Positions 38,608-46,693 of a stretch of 64,000 bases of DNA are shown here, in pieces (positions within the stretch are counted from its first letter, which is position 1; the number at the start of each line of letters is the position of its first letter). The stretch spans positions 2,230,501-2,294,500 of the forward strand of contig NZ_CP045384.1 in NCBI RefSeq assembly GCF_009363615.1. The letters are read 5' to 3'. The DNA comes from Ruegeria sp. THAF33. Lineage in GTDB: Bacteria > Pseudomonadota > Alphaproteobacteria > Rhodobacterales > Rhodobacteraceae. Position numbers and translations under genes: made by a program. A model generated the notes under the pieces. That model ran no database searches. It was not told where the DNA came from and worked only from the letters and a program-made list of their open reading frames with translations.

Positions 38608-40395
38608 CTAGTTTGAGGTCAGCGTTATAGCAGCGCCCGCCTCAGGCTCAAGCCGGGGACGCAACCCCAACAACGGTGCGACGCGTCCGATCAGTTCGGC
38701 GGCAACAGGCACGGCGGTCCAACCAGCCGTGCGGCGTTTTTCACCGTAGGCAACGATCGAAGGCTCGTCCAACGTTACGATCAGAACGTATTGCGGATCG
38801 TAGGCCGGGAAGATCGTCGCGAAGGTGGCAATGACCTTGTCATCATAGTATCCGCCGCGCGGTTTGGGCTTGTCGGCCGTACCGGTCTTGCCCGCCACGT
38901 CATAGCCCTTGACCTCGGCGAAACTGGCGGTGCCGTCCGTTACCACTTTGCGCAGCATCTTTTGCGCCTGCCGTGCAGTGTTCTGCGACATGACACGAGG
39001 CCCGTATTGCGGGCCGTTCTGGCGCAGAATGGTCGGGCTGACGTAATGTCCGCCATTGGCAATCGCCGCGTATCCCGCGGCCAGATGCATCGGGCTGGTC
39101 GACAGGCCATGGCCATAGGAAATTGTCACGGTACTGAGCTCGCCCCATTTCTTCGGTTTCAGCGGCACACCGCCCTTGGCCTCGACGATCTCGAAAGGGG
39201 TCGGATCGAACATGCCAAGCGCGTCCAGAAACTCCTGCTGCCGTTTGGCGCCGATTTGCAAGGCCAGACGCCCCGTGCCTCGGTTCGAGCTGTGGACGAT
39301 CACATCCGCTACGCTGATCTTGCCGTAATTCTTGCCGTTGAATTCGCCGATGGGAAAGCGGCCGATCTTCATCGGCCCGGACGTATCGATGATGGTGTTC
39401 GAATTCACCAATCCAAGTTCAACGGCCTGGGCCGCGGTGAAAATCTTGAAAACAGATCCCAGTTCATACACGCCTTGCACATAACGGTTGAACAGCGGGC
39501 TGTCCGAGGGGTCAAAGCCCGAGGTCGGTGGGCGCGGACGGTCATTCGGATCAAAAGAAGGCAGCGAAGCAGCGGAAATAACCTCGCCCGTATGCGCGTT
39601 CATCAGAACGGCCGAAGCCCCCTTGGCGTTCATGATCTTCATACCGCCGTACAGAACCTGTTCAACTGCGGCTTGAATCGTCAGGTCCAGCGACAGTTGC
39701 AGCGGCTTGTTACCGTTGGCCGGATCGCGCAGATAATCGTCGAACTGCTTTTCCACACCAGCCACGCCGATCACTTCGGCGGCGCTGACGCCTTCACGAC
39801 CAAAACCGGACCCGCCCAGGATATGAGCGGCCAGCCGCCCGTTGGGGTAAAGCCGCATTTCACGCGGACCGAACAGGATGCCGGGATCACCGATGTCGTG
39901 CACGGCCTGCTTCTGCTCGGGCGAAATGCGTTTCTTGATCCACAAAAATTTGCGGTTGCCGGTGAAGTCCTTGATCAGCCGCTCTTTTTCCAGATCAGGA
40001 AAAATCGCAACCAACTGCTCTGCAGCGGCAACGGGATCGATCATCAAAGGGGGCTGCGCGTAAACGGAATAGGTGTCCAGATTGGTGGCCAGTATGCGCC
40101 CTTCGCGATCGACGATGTTGGCGCGCTGCATGGCAATCGCTGCTCCCGGCGCGCTGGCCAGAGGCTCTTGTGCTTCCGAGGTCGCCAACATGCCCATGCG
40201 GAAGCCGACAACGGAAAAAGCGCAGAAGAAGAACAGGCCCAGTACCAGCAGACGCCCTTCGGCACGGGCGCGGGCGCGATCTTTCATGTCTTCGTGACGC
40301 TTGCGGATGTTCTCGCGCTCGATTGCCTTGGGGTTTTCGCCCCGCGCGCGGGCATCCAGGATTCGGGCCAGGGGGCGCAGAGGGGTGCGTGTCAT
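38608..40395 (-). CDS. ftsI: Septal transpeptidase FtsI (PBP3)
   Basis: 595 residues. One transmembrane helix at about 48-67 follows a basic cytoplasmic tail. The penicillin-binding domain has the active-site SVFK (Ser about 314), the SSN motif in HSSNRGTG and KTG in VAGKTGTADK. Crosslinks septal peptidoglycan with FtsW. Its ATG overlaps the ftsL stop (ATGA). Confidence 0.96.
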   Translation of the reverse strand: MTRTPLRPLARILDARARGENPKAIERENIRKRHEDMKDRARARAEGRLLVLGLFFFCAFSVVGFRMGMLATSEAQEPLASAPGAAIAMQRANIVDREGRILATNLDTYSVYAQPPLMIDPVAAAEQLVAIFPDLEKERLIKDFTGNRKFLWIKKRISPEQKQAVHDIGDPGILFGPREMRLYPNGRLAAHILGGSGFGREGVSAAEVIGVAGVEKQFDDYLRDPANGNKPLQLSLDLTIQAAVEQVLYGGMKIMNAKGASAVLMNAHTGEVISAASLPSFDPNDRPRPPTSGFDPSDSPLFNRYVQGVYELGSVFKIFTAAQAVELGLVNSNTIIDTSGPMKIGRFPIGEFNGKNYGKISVADVIVHSSNRGTGRLALQIGAKRQQEFLDALGMFDPTPFEIVEAKGGVPLKPKKWGELSTVTISYGHGLSTSPMHLAAGYAAIANGGHYVSPTILRQNGPQYGPRVMSQNTARQAQKMLRKVVTDGTASFAEVKGYDVAGKTGTADKPKPRGGYYDDKVIATFATIFPAYDPQYVLIVTLDEPSIVAYGEKRRTAGWTAVPVAAELIGRVAPLLGLRPRLEPEAGAAITLTSN

Positions 40396-40760
40396 GGAAT
40401 TTGCACCTCGCCCAAAGCCTGAATGTCAGTGATGGCCTGCAATTCAATCGGATCAACGACGGGCAGGTCCGGGTCTTCGGCATAGGCGATCTGATCCGCG
40501 CGTCCGAACTGCTCGGCCCGCAACGGCAGCAGGCCAAGGCGTTCAAAGTTCAGGTCGGCCAGTTCGCGCAGCCTGTCCGGGCGGTTCAGATAGGCCCATT
40601 CCGCGTTCAGAACGGCCAAGCGCACCTGTGCCATTCCGATCTCGCGCTGCAAAGACTGGGTTTCCTTTACCACTTGCTGGGTCCGGTAGTTTTCCTGATA
40701 GGCCCACAACGCCAACCCGAACACGGACAGAGCAGTCAACACATACAAAACACTCTTCAT
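40392..40760 (-). CDS. ftsL: Cell division protein FtsL
   Basis: A 122-residue bitopic protein: a transmembrane segment within residues 3-20 and a periplasmic coiled-coil-like stretch ([20 protein letters not shown]) that in the family pairs with FtsB and FtsQ. Sequence identity in this family is low, so the call leans on position between rsmH and ftsI and on topology. Overlaps both neighbours by ATGA. Confidence 0.88.
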   Translation of the reverse strand: MKSVLYVLTALSVFGLALWAYQENYRTQQVVKETQSLQREIGMAQVRLAVLNAEWAYLNRPDRLRELADLNFERLGLLPLRAEQFGRADQIAYAEDPDLPVVDPIELQAITDIQALGEVQIP

Positions 40761-41752
40761 CTTGCCCTTCCCCCCAGTTGCGGCATACCGATGGCCCGCG
40801 CTTCAATTTCACCCGCCGGAGCATCGGTTCGGATCGCCACGCGCAGTTTGGCCGAGCGCGCGCGCGGGTTTTCCTGCAATTCCTGTTCGTCAGGCCCCAC
40901 CGCCTTGCGGGTCTTCAGTGTGAATTGCGGCTGTTCCTGTTCAATCTCGGGCGCATAGCGGTTCGCGCGCCCCGTCTTGCCCGCGCGGGACTGGAAAAAC
41001 CGTTTCACCATTCGGTCTTCAATGGAGTGGAAAGTGACAACGGCCAGTTGCCCGCCGGGCTTCAAAGCACGTTCAGCGGCCATCAGCCCCTGAAACAGTT
41101 CTTCATATTCTGCATTCACGGCGATCCGCAGCCCCTGAAAGCTGCGCGTGGCCGGGTGGGATTGACCCGGTTTAGGACGCGGCAGGCAGGATTCGATGAT
41201 CTCGGCCAGACGCAGGGTCGTGGTGATCGGCTCTTCCGCGCGCGCTTTGACGATCGCTCTGGCAATCCGGCGGCTGGCGCGCTCTTCACCATAGTGGAAC
41301 AGAATGTCGGCCAGTTGCGCCTCGGTCGCGGTATTGACCAGATCGGCGGCGCTTTCGCCATCCTGGCTCATGCGCATGTCCAAAGGACCATTCTTCATGA
41401 AGGAAAACCCGCGGTCGGCCTGGTCCAGTTGCATCGAGGAAACGCCAAGGTCCAGAACAACGCCGTCCAGGTTCTGCGCATATTCATCCATACGAGAGAA
41501 CACGCCGGGCTGCATCACCAGCCGATCACCATAGGCGCCCGCCCAGTCTGACGCCATCTCAAAAGCCAGCGGGTCGCGATCCACGCCAATCACCTTGTCG
41601 GCCCCGGCCTCCAGCATTCCGCGGGTGTACCCGCCTGCGCCGAAGGTTCCGTCCAGCCAGACGCCCGTGACCGGCGCCACCGCCGCCAGGAGCGGGCGCA
41701 GCAAGACAGGGATGTGAGGAGCGTCCGGTTGTGGGTGATCCGCGGCCGCCAT
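40757..41752 (-). CDS. rsmH: 16S rRNA (cytosine-1402-N4)-methyltransferase RsmH
   Basis: 331 residues from the ATG reading [18 protein letters not shown]; the frame is open further upstream across mraZ but that part is not RsmH-like. The SAM motif is [19 protein letters not shown]; other family blocks are [20 protein letters not shown] and [16 protein letters not shown]. It starts four bases after the mraZ stop. Formerly mraW. Confidence 0.96.
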   Translation of the reverse strand: MAAADHPQPDAPHIPVLLRPLLAAVAPVTGVWLDGTFGAGGYTRGMLEAGADKVIGVDRDPLAFEMASDWAGAYGDRLVMQPGVFSRMDEYAQNLDGVVLDLGVSSMQLDQADRGFSFMKNGPLDMRMSQDGESAADLVNTATEAQLADILFHYGEERASRRIARAIVKARAEEPITTTLRLAEIIESCLPRPKPGQSHPATRSFQGLRIAVNAEYEELFQGLMAAERALKPGGQLAVVTFHSIEDRMVKRFFQSRAGKTGRANRYAPEIEQEQPQFTLKTRKAVGPDEQELQENPRARSAKLRVAIRTDAPAGEIEARAIGMPQLGGRAR

Positions 41753-41756
41753 GCCG

Positions 41757-42260
41757 TCACCCGCCCTCGACTTCATCGAGGAATTGCAAAGGATCAACAT
41801 CGTCGCCAAGGCCGTCCAGCCATTCCTCGGTCGCCGCCAATTCTTCGGATTCGTAGGTTTCCGGCTTCCAGATCTGAAAAGTATCCCCGGCGGCGATAAA
41901 AAACGCCTCGCCCTCAAGGCCAATCTTCTTGCGCAGCTTTGCCGGCAGCACCAGCCTCCCGGTTTCATCGACATTGGTCGGGAAGGACTGCCCGTGGAAC
42001 AGGCGCTGCAACATCTTGCGCTTCATCGAACCGCGAGGCAGCGCGTCGATCTTGGCATCGACCTCGTCGATGGCCTGCATGGTATAGCATTCCAGGTATT
42101 TGCGGCGATGATCCCCGTAGACGATCACAAGCTCTGGATTGTCGCCGGGCTGCCAGTTGGGATCGGAGGACTCAAGCACGCGGCGAAACGAGGCCGGGAT
42201 CGACACCCTGCCTTTCGCATCCACCTTATGGTGGCTTTCACCTCTAAACCTGCGCGCCAA
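41757..42260 (-). CDS. mraZ: Transcriptional regulator MraZ
   Basis: 167 residues with two SpoVT/AbrB-like swapped-hairpin domains ([17 protein letters not shown] and [19 protein letters not shown]). MraZ binds repeated G-rich boxes upstream of itself and represses the dcw operon in other bacteria. The start is a TTG (reading [13 protein letters not shown]), with AAAGGGA eight bases before it; no ATG fits. Two G-rich words (GGGGGG and GTGGGG) lie within 50 bases upstream on the coding strand and could be boxes, without proof. Confidence 0.93.
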   Translation of the reverse strand: MARRFRGESHHKVDAKGRVSIPASFRRVLESSDPNWQPGDNPELVIVYGDHRRKYLECYTMQAIDEVDAKIDALPRGSMKRKMLQRLFHGQSFPTNVDETGRLVLPAKLRKKIGLEGEAFFIAAGDTFQIWKPETYESEELAATEEWLDGLGDDVDPLQFLDEVEGG

Positions 42261-42314
42261 GACGACTGTCCCTTTCGCTTGCGCCCCACTTGAAATTCGC
42301 GTTCCCCCCGGATG

Positions 42315-42355
42315 AAAAACGGCGGGTTGATCTGCTGCCACTGATCAACCCGCCG
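42315..42355 (-). terminator. Strong intrinsic terminator in the mraZ leader
   Basis: On the minus strand a perfect 13-bp stem (42355-42343 with 42332-42320) around a 10-base loop is followed by TTTTT (42319-42315). It faces mraZ and ends about 55 bases before its start codon. With no gene upstream on this strand, it is best read as early termination of the dcw leader transcript. Confidence 0.85.
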
Positions 42356-42513
42356 CATTGACCCGCTGTGCGGGATGTCCAGCTGCACGCGCCACCTGGG
42401 GGGATGTCTGCTCGCCCGCGCGCCGGATCTCTTGATTGATGAAAGCGAGATGCCTGTATGAAACCTGATTATTTTTGGTCGGGGTCGTTTGGTGCCCCTG
42501 CTGCCTCGTCCTC
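42315..42513 (-). ncRNA. upsM: UpsM-like leader RNA of the dcw operon (candidate)
   Basis: In Rhodobacter sphaeroides the dcw operon has a long 5' leader from which the sRNA UpsM is released by partial termination at an intrinsic terminator just before mraZ, with RNase E processing (established there). Here the same place holds a strong terminator, no upstream gene and a divergent DUF1127-hairpin locus as in that species. A TAATAC word at 42526-42521 would give a transcript of about 200 bases ending at the terminator, close to UpsM in length. The 5' end is a guess; homology is by position and structure. Confidence 0.55.
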
Positions 42514-42520
42514 ATCGGAT

Positions 42521-42526
42521 GTATTA
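42521..42526 (-). promoter_or_regulatory. Candidate -10 for the dcw leader
   Basis: TAATAC on the minus strand, with no good -35 at 16-18 bases. A 5-bp inverted repeat (42533-42537 with 42544-42548) lies just upstream. Weak evidence on its own; listed because it sets the transcript length discussed for the leader RNA. Confidence 0.25.
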
Positions 42527-43227
42527 GGGATGCCATGGGAATTCATGGAAATCAACAGGAATTTTGCGAACCGTGTTCCATGTATCACGCTTCAGGAACA
42601 ATACTACCATGAAACTTGAACACAATAACACCAACTATAGGCCACAGCAACACAACACCCCCTAGATATAGATGATTTGAGGCTGAAATTTTTTTCCCAC
42701 GATTTCCCAAAAAATCTAAAGAATTGCCGTTTTGATTGGAAAAACCCAGCATCCTTGGGCAGCGATCTCGCAGAATCATTCGCTTTTCGCGCGCAATTCC
42801 GACGGGACTTCGCCCCCGACAACCACATCGGCCCATGAAATCCCGTGGCGTTCAGGCAGTACGCCCTACGACCTGCGAAACCGGTAAACTGGGCAACAGG
42901 GAATAGTTGAACCGCCGCGCTTTGCCTGGCGCTTCGGTCACACGCACGTCTAAAATCGTTTTATTGCGCACAAATTCCAGCCAACACCGCTCAATTAGAG
43001 GGCAAGCCGTGGGAAGGCCATGTTTCCGCTGTTACCCGTGACCCAAGGGAAGGCCCAATGTTTCAAGGCGCATTTAGAGTTGAAGGAAAAAACTGAACCA
43101 ATCTATGCGCTTGCTGCATAGCAGCATTGACGACGCGACCTATTGTGCAATCGCAGCATTTGCCTATTTTCAACCTCAAGCAAGGGCCGAGCGTAATCGG
43201 CAAAGCAAATGAATACGGATGATGAGC
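42527..43227. other. Divergent intergenic region between mraZ leader and DUF1127 gene
   Basis: About 700 bases, unusually A/T-rich between 42580 and 42770. No gene I would defend. A minus-strand open frame (42585-42836) encodes a possible membrane segment but has poor support. Two imperfect direct repeats, GGGAAGGCCATGTTTC at 43011-43026 and a two-base-longer version at 43047-43064, lie just upstream of the putative DUF1127 promoter. Confidence 0.5.
43080..43106 (+). promoter_or_regulatory. Candidate stress-type (RpoH-like) promoter of the DUF1127-RNA locus
   Basis: TTGAAG at 43080-43085 and CAATCTAT at 43099-43106, 13 bases apart, resemble heat-shock sigma promoters. The homologous R. sphaeroides locus is driven by RpoHI/RpoHII (known there). 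A leader of about 120 bases with a 5-bp hairpin (43113-43125) would follow. Low confidence because it rests on eye matching. Confidence 0.3.
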
Positions 43228-43452
43228 ATGGCAGTCGCAAGCACACATACAGCCTCGAAGAGCGCACCGGCGTTCGGAATCGCAACTTTGATCGAAAACG
43301 CAAAGGCGCGTTTTGCCCGCTATCGTATGTATCGCCAGACCGTCAATGAGCTGGCAGGACTGTCGGACCGTGAACTGGCCGATCTGGGCCTGCATCGGTC
43401 CATGATCCGTCGGGTGGCCATGCAGGCCGCCAATGATCACATCGCGCAATAA
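43228..43452 (+). CDS. DUF1127 small basic protein (CcaF1-like)
   Basis: 74 residues. The C-terminal half carries the DUF1127 motif (YRQTVNELAGLSDRELADLG followed by LHRSMIRRVAM), Arg-rich and probably two helices. In R. sphaeroides the equivalent protein (RSP_6037, CcaF1) binds RNA and is co-transcribed with the CcsR RNAs. The ATG giving MAVAST was chosen because GGA stands eight bases before it; two ATGs lie three and two codons upstream. The hairpin array begins 20 bases after the stop. Confidence 0.85.
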   Translation: MAVASTHTASKSAPAFGIATLIENAKARFARYRMYRQTVNELAGLSDRELADLGLHRSMIRRVAMQAANDHIAQ

Positions 43453-43470
43453 GCGCGCCACGAATACCGA

Positions 43471-43545
43471 GATCAGGCCCTTCCTCCTCCCTTAGGGTCT
43501 GTTATCAGCGGCAACGTCTCTCCTCCTCCCTGACGTTGCCGCACC
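43471..43545 (+). ncRNA. CcsR-like double-hairpin RNA, unit 1
   Basis: Two hairpins 6 bases apart. Hairpin A: 7-bp stem 43474-43480 with 43495-43501, loop carrying CCTCCTCCC at 43483-43491. Hairpin B: perfect 11-bp stem 43508-43518 with 43532-43542, 13-base loop with CCTCCTCCC at 43522-43530. The loop word is complementary to Shine-Dalgarno sequences. Matches the CcsR / cuckoo RNA pattern found after DUF1127 genes in alphaproteobacteria. Confidence 0.85.
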
Positions 43546-43571
43546 AAATACCGGCCTCAACCCGCCGGATC

Positions 43572-43655
43572 CTGATACATCGAGGCTCTCCTCCTCCCTG
43601 CCTTGATGTTGAAAGCGCGCGGCGACGCCTTCCTCCTCCCTGACGTCGCCGCGTC
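43572..43655 (+). ncRNA. CcsR-like double-hairpin RNA, unit 2
   Basis: Hairpin A: 10-bp stem 43577-43586 with 43600-43609 (one G-U), 13-base loop, CCTCCTCCC at 43590-43598. Hairpin B: 10-bp stem 43618-43627 with 43644-43653, CCTCCTCCC at 43632-43640. The 34-base spacer before it contains a small inverted repeat (43551-43555 with 43564-43568). Motif spacing to unit 1 is 107-110 bases, so the units are tandem copies. Confidence 0.85.
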
Positions 43656-43682
43656 TTCTCCATACCGGGCTCAACCCCGGGT

Positions 43683-43771
43683 TCGAATACATCGGGGCTC
43701 TCCTCCTCCCTGCTCTGATGTTGACAAGACGGCGGTTCCCCTTCCTCCTCCCTGGGAACCGCCGTTTTTTT
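43683..43771 (+). ncRNA. CcsR-like double-hairpin RNA, unit 3
   Basis: Hairpin A: 10-bp stem 43689-43698 with 43712-43721 (two G-U), CCTCCTCCC at 43702-43710. Hairpin B: perfect 12-bp stem 43729-43740 with 43754-43765, CCTCCTCCC at 43744-43752, followed by a T-run, so it doubles as terminator of the whole locus. Both motifs sit 112 bases after their unit-2 counterparts. Confidence 0.85.
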
Positions 43772-43777
43772 GTTTTT
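43729..43777 (+). terminator. Terminator of the DUF1127-RNA transcript
   Basis: The last hairpin of the array (12 bp, CCUCCUCCC loop) is followed by TTTTTTT, a G and TTTTT. It ends the transcript that begins before the DUF1127 gene, so protein and all three RNA units are likely made as one precursor. Confidence 0.88.
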
Positions 43778-43825
43778 CTGACATAGGTGTAAGAAGGCCC
43801 TCTGATTTCTGATCCGGAGGAAACA

Positions 43826-44116
43826 ATGGCCGCCTATTTCATCGCGCAGATCGACATCCACGACCCGGATGGGTATCAGGATTATCTGGCGGGTTTCATG
43901 CCGATCTTCGACCGCCACAAAGGCCGCCTGCTCACGGTCTCATCGAAACCGGTCGAACGGATCGAAGGCGATTGGCCCGAAGGTGGCATTGTGCTGATGG
44001 AATTTCCGGACCTTGCCACGGCGAAAGCCTGGAAAGACGACCCTGATTACATCGAGCTGGCGAAAATCCGGCAAGCTACCGCCTCGACCAATCTGGTTCT
44101 GGTCGAAGGGATATGA
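43826..44116 (+). CDS. DUF1330 domain protein
   Basis: 96 residues: AAYFIAQIDIHDPDGYQDYL at the start, then VERIEGDWPEGGIVLMEFP and AKAWKDDPDYIELAKIR, the DUF1330 (ABM-like ferredoxin fold) pattern. Cytoplasmic. No established function. CGGAGGAAAC precedes the ATG. It is convergent with the helicase gene, five bases between stops. Confidence 0.85.
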   Translation: MAAYFIAQIDIHDPDGYQDYLAGFMPIFDRHKGRLLTVSSKPVERIEGDWPEGGIVLMEFPDLATAKAWKDDPDYIELAKIRQATASTNLVLVEGI

Positions 44117-44120
44117 CGCC

Positions 44121-46514
44121 TCAGAACGGGACGTCATCCTTGTTGGTCAGAAAACGCGAGACCACTTTCTTTGTGCCTGCCTTGTCGAATTCGACTTCGA
44201 CCTTGTCGCCCTCGATCCCGACAACCGCGCCATAGCCGAATTTCTGGTGGAACACCCGTTCCCCCAGCGTGAAACTGGCCACGGCGGTCGCGTCGATCAC
44301 CGTGTTGCGGGATTCGCGCGGCTGCGACATGCCGTATTGCCCCTGGCGCGCCTGCATCCGCCTCCAGCCCGGCGAGTTGTAGACATTCGCTTCGGCCGCA
44401 CGGGTTTCAATGCCCGCAGCGGGCTGGCCGCCACCATAGAGACCCGGAGGCGTAAGGACCTCAACGTGATCTTCCGGCAATTCGTCGATGAACCGGGACG
44501 GCATGGAGTTCTGCCACTGCCCGAACACCCGCCGGTTGGCGGCAAAAGAAATGGTACACACTTCTTCGGCACGGGTGATGCCGACATAGGCCAGGCGCCG
44601 TTCTTCCTCGAGCCCCTTGAGCCCGGATTCGTCCATTGACCGCTGCGAGGGGAACAGCCCGTCTTCCCAGCCCGGCAGGAAGACGGCGGGAAACTCCAGC
44701 CCCTTGGCCGCGTGCAGGGTCATGATCGAAACCTTGGCGCCGTCGCTGTCCTGTTCGTTGTCCATGACCAGACTGACATGTTCCAGAAACCCTTGCAGGT
44801 TCTCGAAATTGTCCAGCTGGTTCACCAGTTCCTTGAGGTTTTCAAGGCGCCCCGGCGCTTCGGGTGTCTTGTCGTTCTGCCAGTGGGCGGTATAGCCGGA
44901 TTCGTCGAGAATGATCTGCGCAAGTTCGATATGCGTATGCTCGGGTGCGCCGAACCGCATGAGCGAACCGTCATCGATCACCGAATCGTCGTCCACCTCG
45001 ATCCGTGGCCCACGCGTCATCGCATTCCAACGCGCCAGACCGTCGATCAGTTCGCGCAGCGCCTTGCCTCCCTTGCCGTTGATCAGCCCGTTGTCGACCG
45101 CAATCCGAGCCCCTTCGACCAGTGACACCCCATTTTCGCGCGCGGTCATCTGGATGGTTTGCTGCGCCTTGTCGCCAAGGCCGCGTTTCGGCGTGTTTAC
45201 GATTCTCTCAAACGCAAGATCATCCTCGGGGCTGACCACCAGCCGGAAATAGGCCATGGCATCGCGAATCTCCATCCGCTCATAAAAGCGCGGGCCGCCG
45301 ATCACCTTGTAGGGTAGACCGATGGTCAGAAACCTGTCTTCGAAGGCGCGCATCTGGTGGCTGGCGCGCACGAGGATCGCGATCTCATCAAGGTTCATCG
45401 GGCGAATACCGCGCGTACCGCCCTGCATCGCGTCGATCTCCTCGCCGATCCAGCGGGCCTCTTCCTCGCCATCCCAATGGCCGATCAGATTGATCTTGTG
45501 GCCTTCCTCGGCTTCGGTCCACAGCTCTTTGCCCAGGCGGTTTTCATTGCCGCGAATGACGTTCGACGCAGCCGCCAGAATATGCGGGGTCGAGCGGTAG
45601 TTCTGTTCCAGCCGCACCACATACGCGCCGGGAAAGTCCTTTTCGAACCGCAGGATGTTGCCCACCTCGGCCCCGCGCCAGCCATAGATCGACTGATCGT
45701 CATCGCCGACGCAGCAGATGTTCTTGTGCCCGCCCGCCAGCAGCCGCAGCCACAGATATTGGGCGATGTTGGTGTCCTGATACTCGTCCACCAGGATATA
45801 GCGGAACCAGCGCTGGTATTGCTGCAGAACATCCTGATGGGCCTGGAAGATCGTAACCATGTGCAGAAGCAGATCGCCGAAATCCACCGCATTCAATTCG
45901 CGCAGGCGGGTCTGATATTGAGCATACAACTCAATGCCCTTGCTGTCATAAGCCCCGGCATCGGCGGCTGGCACCTTGTCGGGCGTCAGCGCACGGTTCT
46001 TCCAATCGTCGATGATTCCCAGCAACATCCGCGCAGGCCAGCGTTTGTCGTCGATATTTGCGGCCTGCACCAACTGCTTGAGCAGGCGCAACTGGTCGTC
46101 GGTATCCAGAATGGTGAAGTTCGATTTCAAATCGACCAGTTCCGCATGGCGGCGCAGCAGTTTGACGCAGATCGAATGAAAGGTACCCAGCCATGGCATC
46201 CCCTCAGCAGGCTGCCCCAACAGGCGGCCCACCCGTTCCTTCATCTCGCGCGCGGCCTTGTTGGTGAAGGTTACCGACAGAATCTCATTCGGACGTGCGC
46301 GCGCAGTGTTGAGAAGATGCGCGATCCGGGTGGTCAGAGCCTTGGTCTTGCCCGTCCCGGCACCTGCCAGCATCAGAACCGGTCCGTCCAGACGCTCGAC
46401 CGCGTCCCGTTGTGCCGGGTTCAGATCATCCAGATAGGGCGAAGGGCGCACGGCCATGGCCCGCGCCGACAGCGATGCGCCCTCGAAGGCGTCCATTTCG
46501 TCAAAACTGCTCAT
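44121..46514 (-). CDS. uvrD: ATP-dependent DNA helicase UvrD/PcrA type
   Basis: 797 residues, SF1A helicase. Motif I is AGAGTGKTKALTTRIAHLL (about 51-69), motif II VDEYQDTN, motif III CVGDDDQSIYGWRG, motif IV LEQNYRST, and motif V/VI MTLHAAKGLEFP and VGITRAEE. The C-terminal tail (ERVFHQKFGYGAVVGIEGDKV) is the Tudor-like domain seen in UvrD/PcrA, which binds RNA polymerase or repair partners. Functions in nucleotide-excision and mismatch repair. Confidence 0.95.
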   Translation of the reverse strand: MSSFDEMDAFEGASLSARAMAVRPSPYLDDLNPAQRDAVERLDGPVLMLAGAGTGKTKALTTRIAHLLNTARARPNEILSVTFTNKAAREMKERVGRLLGQPAEGMPWLGTFHSICVKLLRRHAELVDLKSNFTILDTDDQLRLLKQLVQAANIDDKRWPARMLLGIIDDWKNRALTPDKVPAADAGAYDSKGIELYAQYQTRLRELNAVDFGDLLLHMVTIFQAHQDVLQQYQRWFRYILVDEYQDTNIAQYLWLRLLAGGHKNICCVGDDDQSIYGWRGAEVGNILRFEKDFPGAYVVRLEQNYRSTPHILAAASNVIRGNENRLGKELWTEAEEGHKINLIGHWDGEEEARWIGEEIDAMQGGTRGIRPMNLDEIAILVRASHQMRAFEDRFLTIGLPYKVIGGPRFYERMEIRDAMAYFRLVVSPEDDLAFERIVNTPKRGLGDKAQQTIQMTARENGVSLVEGARIAVDNGLINGKGGKALRELIDGLARWNAMTRGPRIEVDDDSVIDDGSLMRFGAPEHTHIELAQIILDESGYTAHWQNDKTPEAPGRLENLKELVNQLDNFENLQGFLEHVSLVMDNEQDSDGAKVSIMTLHAAKGLEFPAVFLPGWEDGLFPSQRSMDESGLKGLEEERRLAYVGITRAEEVCTISFAANRRVFGQWQNSMPSRFIDELPEDHVEVLTPPGLYGGGQPAAGIETRAAEANVYNSPGWRRMQARQGQYGMSQPRESRNTVIDATAVASFTLGERVFHQKFGYGAVVGIEGDKVEVEFDKAGTKKVVSRFLTNKDDVPF

Positions 46515-46693
46515 GGCCCCAAACTACGCCGGATAAGCGCGAAGGGAAAGGGTTTGTTCACGGCTTGTTCACAGACTTTTCGCACTTCTTTTTACATTCA
46601 ATTCTCAACAAACACGCCACCGCCCCGCACCCCCGTTAACTCTCTGTCAAATCCTGACTGGGATGTTTGGCACAGTGTAGTGGGAGCGGACAA

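Noticed and set aside
42585..42836. 83-codon minus-strand frame with a membrane-like segment in the A/T-rich gap
   Set aside because: Weak ribosome-binding site, odd composition, overlapping alternative frame and no family resemblance; not reported as a gene.
43470..43770. The repeated CCTCCTCCC array read as a CRISPR or simple repeat
   Set aside because: Repeats are 9 bases, flanked by self-complementary stems that differ, no spacer/repeat periodicity of CRISPR type and no cas genes.
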